Below, piece after piece: positions 1 to 6,371 of a stretch of 6,489 nucleotides of DNA. Where the stretch lies: the NCBI GenBank assembly GCA_050743265.1, contig JBOGEN010000078.1, positions 1-6,489 on the forward strand, in the 5' to 3' direction. The DNA is from JBOGEN01 sp050743265 (GTDB lineage: Bacteria; Actinomycetota; Actinomycetes; JBOGEN01). The notes beneath the pieces are model-generated. The model worked only from the letters and a program-made list of their open reading frames with translations, ran no database searches and was not told the DNA's origin. A program made the position numbers and the translations under genes. How positions within the stretch are numbered: the first letter of the stretch is position 1; each line of letters starts with the position of its first letter.

Positions 1-30
1 CTCCCAGGCCGGCCCGGCTGCTCCGCGCGA

Positions 31-1299
31 CTAGAAGAGGTCCACGACCTCGGTGTACGCGAGGACGGCGAACAGGGCGAGGCACAGCAGAAGCATCCCG
101 TTGGGGAGGACGCCGTTGCGCGACTCACGCGGCACCCGCTTGGAGTTGAACATGACCAGCAGCGCAACCGCGAGGAACGGCATGATCAACGCGCCCAGCG
201 CCGCGTAGACGATCACCAGCATCACCGGCTCGCCGAGGAGGAACAGCAGCATCGGCGGGAACGTGCACCAGAGCAGGAACGCGCGGAACGGGAGCACCTT
301 CTGCGTGGTGTGCTCGGTCGCCTGCTCGTCGGGGACTCCGCGGAACATCCGGACGAGGTCGGCGAACAGGTACGCCATCGCGTTGAACGCCCCCAGGACG
401 GACGTGAACGCGGCGCAGAAGAACCCGCCGAGGAACAGCCACCGCGCGGTGTCGCCGAAGCGCTCGCCGAACGGCTCGGACAGGGCGATGAGCCCCTCCT
501 CGCTGTCCAGGCCCTGGGCCGCCCCGTGCAGGAACTGAGCCCCGACGATGAGCATCGAGACCATGAACACCGGCGTGAGCACGTACCCGACGATGAGGTC
601 CAGGCGCATGACCGGTAGCCAGGCCGGGCCGCTCCACCCCTTGTCGCGCAGCCAGTACCCGTACGAAGCGAGCGTGATCGTCGCCCCGACGCCACCCACG
701 AGGCCGAGCACGTAGAGCAGGCTGCCGTCGGGGATCTGGAACGTCATGCCCTTCGCGAGGGCGGGCAGGCTCGGGGTGGTCAGCGCCGCGGAGCCCACGA
801 CCGTGACGAACATCAGGGCGACGAGCAGCCCCATGATCTTCTCGAACGTGCCGTAGCGCCCGATCCAGAGGATGCCCAGCCCCACGACGCCGGAGACTGC
901 GGCCCACAGGTTGACCGACCCGACGGGGAACATCGCGTTGAGCGCCAGCCCGCAGGCGGACATCACGGCCGCGCCGAAGACGAACGCGAGGACGACGAGG
1001 TACGCGGTGACGTACCAGGCGGACCACGTGCCGAGGGAGACGATGCCCCGCATCGGAGTGGTCCCGGTGACGAGGTACCACCGACCGAGGCCCTCGTTGA
1101 TCACGTACTTGAGGAAGGCGCCGAGGAAGATCGCCCAAGCGAGGATGAGCCCGTACTCGCCGCCGGCGGCGATCGAGGACACCATGTCCCCGGCGCCCAC
1201 CCCGGTCGCGGCCATCACCAGACCCGGTCCGATGTAGCGCCACCGCGCGGTATCCGGGGCGGGCGCAGTGGTGGTCGCCTGCGTGTGCTGGTCGGTCAC
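31..1299 (-). CDS. Divergent Nramp-fold (SLC11-like) membrane transporter lacking the canonical metal-binding motifs
   Basis: Predicted integral membrane transporter of 422 residues with about 11 hydrophobic segments (roughly residues 24-46, 50-64, 92-116, 130-147, 155-173, 193-215, 233-257, 286-314, 336-357, 359-384, 401-419), the usual Nramp count and length. The Nramp signature start of helix 1 (GPGLVMA, 24-30) and the GAT of helix 6 (205-207) are recognisable. The family's DPGN metal motif in helix 1 is replaced by GAGD (35-38), and the MPHN region of helix 6 reads TLAS (209-212), so the Asp, Asn and Met ligands known from Mn/Fe transporters are missing. Family membership is fairly sure; the substrate is not, and Mn/Fe transport should not be assumed. 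The GTG start at 1299 is preferred because GGAGGAGT precedes it at good spacing. An in-frame ATG at 1359 (442 residues) has no Shine-Dalgarno sequence and would lie close to the predicted transcription start. The gene is probably transcribed from its own promoter in the gap behind the flavoprotein gene. Confidence 0.85.
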   Translation of the reverse strand: MTDQHTQATTTAPAPDTARWRYIGPGLVMAATGVGAGDMVSSIAAGGEYGLILAWAIFLGAFLKYVINEGLGRWYLVTGTTPMRGIVSLGTWSAWYVTAYLVVLAFVFGAAVMSACGLALNAMFPVGSVNLWAAVSGVVGLGILWIGRYGTFEKIMGLLVALMFVTVVGSAALTTPSLPALAKGMTFQIPDGSLLYVLGLVGGVGATITLASYGYWLRDKGWSGPAWLPVMRLDLIVGYVLTPVFMVSMLIVGAQFLHGAAQGLDSEEGLIALSEPFGERFGDTARWLFLGGFFCAAFTSVLGAFNAMAYLFADLVRMFRGVPDEQATEHTTQKVLPFRAFLLWCTFPPMLLFLLGEPVMLVIVYAALGALIMPFLAVALLVMFNSKRVPRESRNGVLPNGMLLLCLALFAVLAYTEVVDLF

Positions 1300-1303
1300 G
1301 TGG

Positions 1304-1311
1304 ACTCCTCC
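1304..1311 (-). promoter_or_regulatory. Ribosome binding site that decides the transporter start
   Basis: On the minus strand GGAGGAGT lies 4 bases before the GTG at 1299, and its GGAGG core is 7 bases away, which is ideal spacing. No comparable sequence precedes the in-frame ATG 60 bases further upstream, so the GTG start is chosen. Confidence 0.75.
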
Positions 1312-1378
1312 GACGGATGGCAGCCCTGGCCGGGCGACAGGTTGCGAGAATTCGCCCATAACGGCTGCACGTGACCAC

Positions 1379-1399
1379 TTGTATACATTCTGTCGACAA
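1379..1399. promoter_or_regulatory. Imperfect 21-bp dyad, candidate repressor operator
   Basis: On the plus strand, arm TTGTATACA (1379-1387), spacer TTC, arm TGTCGACAA (1391-1399). The arms are inverted repeats matching at 7 of 9 positions, and each contains its own 8-bp palindrome (TGTATACA and TGTCGACA). The dyad overlaps the predicted -10 box of the transporter promoter and extends into the spacer, where a bound repressor would block RNA polymerase. TTGTATACAA-like sequences occur among GntR-family operators, but the regulator cannot be named here; no regulator gene is in the window. Confidence 0.45.
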
Positions 1400-1409
1400 C
1401 GCGCATCAA
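1380..1409 (-). promoter_or_regulatory. Candidate sigma-70-type promoter for the transporter gene
   Basis: Reading the minus strand, TTGATG (1409-1404) and TATACA (1385-1380) are separated by 18 bp, and each matches 4 of 6 consensus positions of the -35 and -10 boxes. Transcription would begin near 1373, leaving a leader of about 74 bases before the GTG at 1299. This is an AT-richer patch in a very GC-rich region, which supports a regulatory role. It is inferred from sequence only. Confidence 0.45.
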
Positions 1410-1443
1410 CCCCGCCGCGCTGCGGCCCGGGGCCCGAGCGGGG
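1410..1443 (-). terminator. Weak candidate hairpin terminator after the flavoprotein gene
   Basis: CCCCGC (1410-1415) can pair with GCGGGG (1438-1443), enclosing a second GGCC/GGCC stem (1424-1434). It lies just beyond the flavoprotein stop on the minus strand, between that gene and the transporter promoter. There is no T-tract, and sequence this GC-rich forms such stems easily by chance, so the call is tentative. Confidence 0.2.
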
Positions 1444-1453
1444 CGGTGAGGGC

Positions 1454-2866
1454 TCAGTCCTCCACGACGTGCTGGGAGAACCGGAGCCGGGCCGCGGTCC
1501 AGGCCGACCTGTCGAACCCGTCCCTGCCCAGCGCGTCCACCGCGTCGTATGCCATGACCAGCGCGTGGTGGGTGTTGTCGTGCGCGAAGAGCCCGAGCCG
1601 GCCGAACGTGGTCACCGAGGGCAGCGACGAGGCCCACCCGTCGAGGCCGGCGAGATGGCGCTCGAAGCCCATCTCGTAGACGGGGTACACATGCGGCAGC
1701 CGTTCGACGTGCACGCCCGCGATCTTCACGGGGGGGAGCCCGGCCCGGGCCAGCCCCTCGCCGACCAGCTCGGCCAGTGCGCCGTCGCCGAGGCTCCAGA
1801 CCCCGTCGCCGACGGCGCAGGGGATCTCCGCGCACAGCACCGACCTGTCGGCGGGGTCGTCGGCGGACTCGCGGTAGTTCGCCGGCTCGGAGACACGGGT
1901 CACCGCGGTCTCGGGGCCGGGTAGGTAGTGGGCGTCGTACGGGCTCCAGCGCCCGCCGCTGTGCACGACGTAGACGAGGACCATCGCGCGGAACTTCAGC
2001 CGGGCCGCACTCTCCACCGACGCGAGCGACGGCCCGGGAGAGGTCACCCGGGCGAGCACCGGCAGCGGCAGCGTGGAGAACGCGTGCCCCGCCTCCCACT
2101 CGTCGCCCCCGGTCGTGCCGACCTGGACGGTGCCACCGGAGAGGTGGACGGAGTCGACCTCGGTGCCGAGCCGGATGTCCACTCCGGCCCCCGCAGCGGC
2201 CGCGGCGAGCGCCTCGGTGAGCTGTCCGAACCCGCGCCGCGGGTAGTGGAAGACCCGCCCCTGCCCCTTCTGCCGGCGCGCCGGCCGGCGCACCATGCGC
2301 CCGGCGAGCTTCCACGGAGTGTCCGCGGTGACGCGACGTCGCGCCTGCTCCCCCGCGATGCGTTCCCCGGGCAGCCCCCAGAGCTTCTGGGCGTACGGCG
2401 CGTAGACGGCGTCGTAGATCGAGGGACCCAGGCCGGAGCGCAGCACCTCGGCGAAGGAGTCCTCCCGCGGACGGCGCACCGGCGCCAGCGCGGCGTCCTT
2501 GGCGATCCCGGCGAGCAGCGGGCGGGGAAGCGTGCGCGCGAGCTCGACGGCCTGGACGGGGAAGCCGACCCAGCGATCGGCAACGCGCAGCCGCCCGCGT
2601 CGCGGGCGCGTCTGCAGGTCGCGCCCCAGGAGGTCGCTGAGGTCGGCGAGGAGCCGGCCCGGGGTCGCGGGGTGCAGCCGGTGGCTGCCGAGGTCGACAC
2701 TCTGGCCGGCCACCTCGATGCTTCCCGCCATGCCGCCGACCCGGTGACCGCGTTCGAGCAGCGTGACCGCGAGCCCGTTGCGCGCGGCCCGCCAGGCCGC
2801 GGCGAGCCCCGCCGGGCCCGCGCCGAGGACGACGAGGTCGGGAGCACGCGAGGACATCTTCGGCAA
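1454..2866 (-). CDS. FAD-dependent amine-oxidase/protoporphyrinogen-oxidase-like oxidoreductase
   Basis: Predicted soluble flavoprotein of 470 residues. An N-terminal Rossmann fold shows the dinucleotide motif GAGPAG (15-20) with acidic E38 ending the second strand, followed by RVGGMA (42-47), the GG motif of this superfamily. SHRLHP (61-66) and the segment from YAPYAQKLWG (155-164) resemble the region of UDP-galactopyranose mutase/HemY-like flavoproteins that reads roughly YTEKVWG. A second FAD-contact region lies at the C-terminus: GRLGLF (422-427) followed by NTHHALVMAYDAVDAL (431-446). The family includes protoporphyrinogen/coproporphyrinogen oxidases, phytoene desaturases and mutases, and the real substrate cannot be read from sequence; no haem or carotenoid genes are nearby. 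The TTG at 2866 is taken as start because GGGAGGG precedes it by 5 bases. ATG at 2857 is the alternative, giving 467 residues but a 14-base gap to the same site. An in-frame stop at 2882-2884 excludes starts further upstream. It is transcribed divergently from fadAB. Confidence 0.82.
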   Translation of the reverse strand: MPKMSSRAPDLVVLGAGPAGLAAAWRAARNGLAVTLLERGHRVGGMAGSIEVAGQSVDLGSHRLHPATPGRLLADLSDLLGRDLQTRPRRGRLRVADRWVGFPVQAVELARTLPRPLLAGIAKDAALAPVRRPREDSFAEVLRSGLGPSIYDAVYAPYAQKLWGLPGERIAGEQARRRVTADTPWKLAGRMVRRPARRQKGQGRVFHYPRRGFGQLTEALAAAAAGAGVDIRLGTEVDSVHLSGGTVQVGTTGGDEWEAGHAFSTLPLPVLARVTSPGPSLASVESAARLKFRAMVLVYVVHSGGRWSPYDAHYLPGPETAVTRVSEPANYRESADDPADRSVLCAEIPCAVGDGVWSLGDGALAELVGEGLARAGLPPVKIAGVHVERLPHVYPVYEMGFERHLAGLDGWASSLPSVTTFGRLGLFAHDNTHHALVMAYDAVDALGRDGFDRSAWTAARLRFSQHVVED

Positions 2867-2871
2867 TGTAG

Positions 2872-2878
2872 CCCTCCC
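2872..2878 (-). promoter_or_regulatory. Ribosome binding site for the flavoprotein, favouring a TTG start
   Basis: Minus strand GGGAGGG lies 5 bases before TTG (2866-2864) and 14 bases before the first ATG (2857-2855). The spacing favours the rare TTG start, though the ATG cannot be excluded. Confidence 0.55.
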
Positions 2879-2926
2879 GCGTCATCGGCCCCACGCGTCC
2901 CTCCCCCTCCTGTGGACGCCGCGCGC

Positions 2927-2953
2927 GGGCACACCGGTGCCGTCACCGTGCCC
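2927..2953. other. Bulged inverted repeat in the divergent intergenic region
   Basis: GGGCAC (2927-2932) pairs with GTGCCC (2948-2953), and nested GGTG (2936-2939) pairs with CACC (2944-2947) around the loop CCGT, leaving a three-base bulge ACC. GGCAC can alternatively pair with the nearer GTGCC (2937-2941). It may be an operator or a leader hairpin of the flavoprotein transcript, or chance in GC-rich DNA. Apart from this, the fadA operator and the ribosome binding sites, nothing clear is seen in 2867-3031. Confidence 0.25.
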
Positions 2954-2977
2954 GGGTGGGCCGCCGGGCAGGCAGTT

Positions 2978-2993
2978 GTTACCCGCGAGTAGC
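2978..2993. promoter_or_regulatory. Palindromic candidate operator upstream of fadA (core TACCCGCGAGTA)
   Basis: GTTACCCGCGAGTAGC is a 16-bp imperfect palindrome with 6 of 8 arm positions matching, ending 38 bases before the fadA start. Its right end overlaps TAGCAT (2990-2995), a possible -10 box (4 of 6), although no convincing -35 box precedes it. Position and symmetry suit a TetR-type repressor controlling the beta-oxidation operon. Fatty-acid degradation genes in actinobacteria are commonly controlled by acyl-CoA-responsive TetR repressors, but assigning this site to one is inference. Confidence 0.5.
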
Positions 2994-3021
2994 ATCGGAG
3001 CGACCCCGAACGTCCAGCACC

Positions 3022-3026
3022 AGGAG
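3022..3026 (+). promoter_or_regulatory. Ribosome binding site of fadA
   Basis: AGGAG lies 5 bases before the GTG at 3032. An ATG at 3027-3029 sits in another frame and too close to this site, so the GTG is the start. Confidence 0.7.
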
Positions 3027-3031
3027 ATGCC

Positions 3032-4234
3032 GTGCCTCGAACCGTCCGGGAGGTCGTCTTCGCCGACGGCGTCCGCACGCCGTTCGGCAAGGCGGGCCCG
3101 ACCGGCCTCTACGCCGAGACCCGTGCGGACGACCTCGTCGTGAAGGTCGTCCGCGAGCTGCTGCGCCGCAACCCCACCCTGCCGCCCGAGCGCGTGGACG
3201 AGGTGGCCATCGCCGCCACCACCCAGACCGGCGACCAGGGGCTGACCATCGGGAGGACTGCCGCCATCCTCGCCGGCCTGCCGAAGACGGTGCCGGGCTT
3301 CGCGATCGACCGCATGTGCGCCGGGGCGATGACGGCGGTCACCACGACCGCGAGCGGCATCGCGATGGGCGCGTACGACGTCGCCGTTGCCGGTGGCGTC
3401 GAGCACATGGGCCACCACCCGATGGGCGAGGGTGTCGACCCGAACCCGCGGTTCCTCGCGGAGAAGCTCGTCGACCCCTCGGCCCTGGTCATGGGCCAGA
3501 CCGCGGAGAACCTGCACGACAGGTTCCCGCACCTCACGAGGAGCCGCGCCGACGCGTTCGCCGCGGCGAGCCAGGAGAAGCTGGCGAAGGCGTACGCGAA
3601 CGGCCAGATCCAGGCCGACCTCGTCCCTGTCGCCACCCGCAACGCCGACCAGGGATGGGGCCTCGCGACACAGGACGAGCCCCCGCGCCCCGGCACCACC
3701 CTCGAGGAGCTGGCCGGGCTCAAGACGCCGTTCCGCCCCCACGGGCGGGTGACCGCGGGCAACTCCGCCGGGCTCAACGACGGCGCGACAGGCTGCGTCG
3801 TCGCCGACGAGGACACGGCGCGCGAGCTCGGGCTGACGGCGAAGATGCGGCTCGTCGGGTACGCGTTCGCCGGTGTCGAGCCCGAGGTCATGGGGGTGGG
3901 CCCGGTGCCGTCCACCGAGAAGGCCCTGGCCCGCACCGGCCTCACGATCGACGACATCGGCCTGTTCGAGCTGAACGAGGCCTTCGCGGTCCAGGTGCTC
4001 GCGTTCCTCGAGCACTTCGGGCTCGCGGACGACGACCCGCGCGTCAACCCGTACGGCGGGGCGGTCGCGGTCGGGCACCCGCTCGCCTCGTCCGGCGTAC
4101 GCCTGATGACCCAGCTCGCCCGGCAGTTCTCCGAGCACCCCGAGGTGCGGTACGGGCTCACCGCGATGTGCGTGGGCATCGGCATGGGCGGCAGCGTGAT
4201 CTGGGAGAACCCCCACTGGGAGGGAGACAAGTGA
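3032..4234 (+). CDS. fadA: Acetyl-CoA acyltransferase (3-ketoacyl-CoA thiolase), beta-oxidation
   Basis: Cytosolic thiolase of 400 residues, the normal family length, cleaving 3-ketoacyl-CoA with CoA to acetyl-CoA and a chain two carbons shorter. The N-terminal thiolase signature VRTPFGK (14-20) is present. The nucleophilic cysteine is C96 in DRMCAGAM. NEAF (315-318), the catalytic histidine H349 in GHPLASSG (348-355), and the second cysteine C380 in CVGIGMGG complete the active site. The usual GHPxGxSG has alanine at the third conserved position, which looks like a subfamily difference and not a defect. The gene opens an operon with the fused hydratase/dehydrogenase, and the two products probably form a trifunctional alpha2-beta2 complex like FadA/FadB. 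A role mainly as an acetoacetyl-CoA thiolase is possible, but the neighbour argues for fatty-acid degradation. Start GTG follows AGGAG. A palindromic operator candidate lies just upstream. Confidence 0.93.
   Translation: MPRTVREVVFADGVRTPFGKAGPTGLYAETRADDLVVKVVRELLRRNPTLPPERVDEVAIAATTQTGDQGLTIGRTAAILAGLPKTVPGFAIDRMCAGAMTAVTTTASGIAMGAYDVAVAGGVEHMGHHPMGEGVDPNPRFLAEKLVDPSALVMGQTAENLHDRFPHLTRSRADAFAAASQEKLAKAYANGQIQADLVPVATRNADQGWGLATQDEPPRPGTTLEELAGLKTPFRPHGRVTAGNSAGLNDGATGCVVADEDTARELGLTAKMRLVGYAFAGVEPEVMGVGPVPSTEKALARTGLTIDDIGLFELNEAFAVQVLAFLEHFGLADDDPRVNPYGGAVAVGHPLASSGVRLMTQLARQFSEHPEVRYGLTAMCVGIGMGGSVIWENPHWEGDK
4218..4226 (+). promoter_or_regulatory. Ribosome binding site of fadB inside the end of fadA
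   Basis: GGGAGGGAG lies within the last fadA codons and ends 4 bases before the GTG at 4231. It fixes the fadB start, since the reading frame itself stays open far upstream through the overlapping fadA region. Confidence 0.7.
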
Positions 4235-6345
4235 CCGGGCCCGACGTCACCGCGACGCAGATCGAGTTCCCCGGCGAGGTCGTGACCGCCGCCCACGTGA
4301 GGTACGTGGACCTGCCACTCGGCGCCGGAAAGGCCGCGCTGGTCACGCTCGACAACGGGTACGACCACACGAAGCCGAACACGTTCGGCCCGGGCGGGCT
4401 GCGTGCGCTCTCCGCCGCGCTGGACGAGGTCGCCGCCCGCGACGACCTCGCAGCCGTCGCCGTCACCGGCAAGCCGTTCATCTTCGCCGTCGGCGCCGAC
4501 CTCAAGGGCGTCGGGCTGCTCTCCGGCCGTGAGGAGGGCCTCGCCGTGGCCCGGCTCGGGCACGCGGTGTTCCGCCGCCTCGGCGAGCTGGACGTCCCGA
4601 CGTTCGCGCTCGTCAACGGTGCGGCCATGGGCGGCGGGCTCGAGCTGGCGCTGCACTGCACGTACCGGACCGTCTCGTCCGGTGCCCAGGGCATCGCGAC
4701 CCCGGAGTGCTTCCTCGGCCTCGTTCCCGGCTGGGGCGGGACGTACCTGCTGCCGCGACTCGTCGGGGCGGAGAAGGCCGTCACGGTGGTCGTGTCGAAC
4801 GCGCTGAGCCAGAACCGCATGCTCGACGGGCCGAAGGCCCATGCCCTGGGTATCGCGGACGCGATGTTCGAGCCCGCGGACTTCCTCGAGAGGTCGCTGC
4901 ACTGGGTGGCCCAGGTGCTCAGGGACGAGGTGGCCGTCGAGCGTCCCGACCACACGGCGGACGCCGAGGTCTGGGATGCCGCGGTGACCGCCGGACGCGC
5001 GACGGCCGACGCCGTGGTGCACGGGGCCGCGCCCGCGCCGTACCGAGCGCTCGACCTCATCGCAGCGGCCCGTACCGCGTCCCGGGACGAGGGGTTCGCC
5101 GCCGAGGACGAGGCGCTGGCCGATCTCGTGATGAGCGAGGAGCTGCGCTCGGGCATCTACGCGTTCGACCTCGTGCAGCGGCGGGCGAAGAAGCCCGTCG
5201 GTGCGCCCGACCCGGGCATGGCCCGCCAGGTCGGCAAGGTCGGCCTGGTCGGCGCCGGGCTCATGGCCGGCCAGCTCGCGCTGCTCGTGGCGCGCCGGCT
5301 CGAGGTGCCCGTCGTGATGACGGACCTGGACCAGGCCCGGGTGGACAAGGGTGTCGGGTACGTCCACGGCGAGATCGACACGCTGCTCGGCAAGGGCCGC
5401 GTCTCACCGGACAAGGCCAACCGCCTCAAGGCCCTGGTCACCGGCTCGACCGAGACGGCGGCGTTCGCCGACGCCGACTTCGTCCTCGAGGCCGTGTTCG
5501 AGGAGATGAAGGTCAAGAAGCAGGTGTTCGCCGAAGTCGAGCAGCACGTCTCGCCCGAGTGCATCCTGGCCACGAACACCTCCTCAATGTCGGTGACCGA
5601 GATGGCCGCCGACCTGGCCCACCCCGAGCGGCTCGTGGGCTTCCACTTCTTCAACCCGGTGGCCGTCCTGCCGCTGCTCGAGGTGGTGCGCGGGGGACGC
5701 ACCGACGACGCCTCGCTCGCCACCGCGTTCGCCGTGGGAAAAGCGCTGAAGAAGTCGTGCGTGCTGGTGAAGGACGCCCCCGCGTTCGTGGTCAACCGGC
5801 TGCTCACGCGGTTCCTCGGCGAGATCACCGCGGCCGTGGACGAGGGCACGCCGGTGGACGTGGCCGACCGTGCGCTCGCGCCGCTCGGCCTGCCGATGAC
5901 CCCGTTCGTCCTGCTGCAGCTCGTGGGTCCCGCGGTCGCGCTGCACGTCGCAGAGACGATGCACGAGGCGTACCCGGACCGGTTCGCGGTCTCGGACAAC
6001 CTGCGCCGCATCGTCGAGGCCGGCAAGACCGGCGTGTACGTGTGGAACGGGCCCACCCCCGAGGTCGACCCCGAGGTGGCCGCGCTGATGCAGCAGGGTG
6101 ACGCCCCGCTGACCGAGGAGGCGGTGCGCGACCGTGCACTTGCGGCGCTGGCCGAGGAGGCACGGCTCATGCTCGACGAGGGCGTGGTCGCCGAGGCGCA
6201 GGACATCGACCTGTGCCTGGTGCTCGGGGCCGGGTGGCCGTTCCACCTGGGCGGCGTGACACCGTACCTGGACCGTGTCGGCGTCTCCGAGCGGGTCACC
6301 GGCCAGCGGTTCCTGCCCCGCGGGGTGGCGAGCCTGCCCGGCTGA
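4231..6345 (+). CDS. fadB: Fused enoyl-CoA hydratase / 3-hydroxyacyl-CoA dehydrogenase (beta-oxidation alpha subunit)
   Basis: Bifunctional enzyme of 704 residues, close to the roughly 715 usual for FadB. It hydrates 2-enoyl-CoA and oxidises the 3-hydroxyacyl-CoA with NAD, feeding the thiolase. The N-terminal crotonase domain (about 25-310) has oxyanion-hole elements AVGADL (86-91) and GGG (134-136), with both catalytic glutamates, E138 in GGGLELA and E159 in TPEC. The Rossmann domain starts at KVGLVGAGLMAG (336-347), with D365 ending the second strand for the NAD ribose. The dehydrogenase dyad is H472 in FHFFNPV and E484 in PLLEVV, with N449 and N522 in the expected active-site motifs. C-terminal 3HCDH domains fill about 520-700. 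The third Rossmann glycine is alanine (A346). Start is GTG at 4231, overlapping the fadA stop as GTGA, which implies translational coupling. The same frame is open upstream to 2956, but that stretch is antisense-like noise over fadA. Confidence 0.93.
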   Translation: MTGPDVTATQIEFPGEVVTAAHVRYVDLPLGAGKAALVTLDNGYDHTKPNTFGPGGLRALSAALDEVAARDDLAAVAVTGKPFIFAVGADLKGVGLLSGREEGLAVARLGHAVFRRLGELDVPTFALVNGAAMGGGLELALHCTYRTVSSGAQGIATPECFLGLVPGWGGTYLLPRLVGAEKAVTVVVSNALSQNRMLDGPKAHALGIADAMFEPADFLERSLHWVAQVLRDEVAVERPDHTADAEVWDAAVTAGRATADAVVHGAAPAPYRALDLIAAARTASRDEGFAAEDEALADLVMSEELRSGIYAFDLVQRRAKKPVGAPDPGMARQVGKVGLVGAGLMAGQLALLVARRLEVPVVMTDLDQARVDKGVGYVHGEIDTLLGKGRVSPDKANRLKALVTGSTETAAFADADFVLEAVFEEMKVKKQVFAEVEQHVSPECILATNTSSMSVTEMAADLAHPERLVGFHFFNPVAVLPLLEVVRGGRTDDASLATAFAVGKALKKSCVLVKDAPAFVVNRLLTRFLGEITAAVDEGTPVDVADRALAPLGLPMTPFVLLQLVGPAVALHVAETMHEAYPDRFAVSDNLRRIVEAGKTGVYVWNGPTPEVDPEVAALMQQGDAPLTEEAVRDRALAALAEEARLMLDEGVVAEAQDIDLCLVLGAGWPFHLGGVTPYLDRVGVSERVTGQRFLPRGVASLPG

Positions 6346-6371
6346 GCTCCCCGGTAGGCGAGCACGACAGC

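Noticed and set aside
1..30. Possible terminator just after the transporter stop
   Set aside because: GGCCGGCC-type symmetry is present, but no stable stem of useful length is complete within these 30 bases.
1300..1359. ATG start at 1359 giving a 442-residue transporter
   Set aside because: No Shine-Dalgarno sequence precedes it, it lies very near the predicted transcription start, and the GTG at 1299 has GGAGGAGT at ideal spacing.
1379..1399. Dyad as an MntR/DtxR metal-regulator box
   Set aside because: The arms do not resemble the TTAGG/CCTAA-type symmetry known for those regulators.
1296..2894. Minus-strand frame of about 530 residues overlapping the flavoprotein
   Set aside because: It is extremely Arg/Pro-rich and lacks any domain, while the overlapping frame has clear FAD-binding motifs. 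Only its upstream purine tract was kept as a minor observation.
2956..4230. Upstream extension of the fadB frame, which would make a protein of about 1129 residues
   Set aside because: This part overlaps fadA in another frame, is Arg/Pro/Gly-rich with no domain, and a good ribosome binding site and GTG at 4231 mark the true fadB start exactly at the fadA stop.
3109..5367. Long minus-strand open frame of about 750 residues opposite fadA-fadB
   Set aside because: It is a typical shadow of GC-rich coding DNA. The plus strand encodes complete enzymes with all catalytic motifs, and the antisense product has no recognisable domain.
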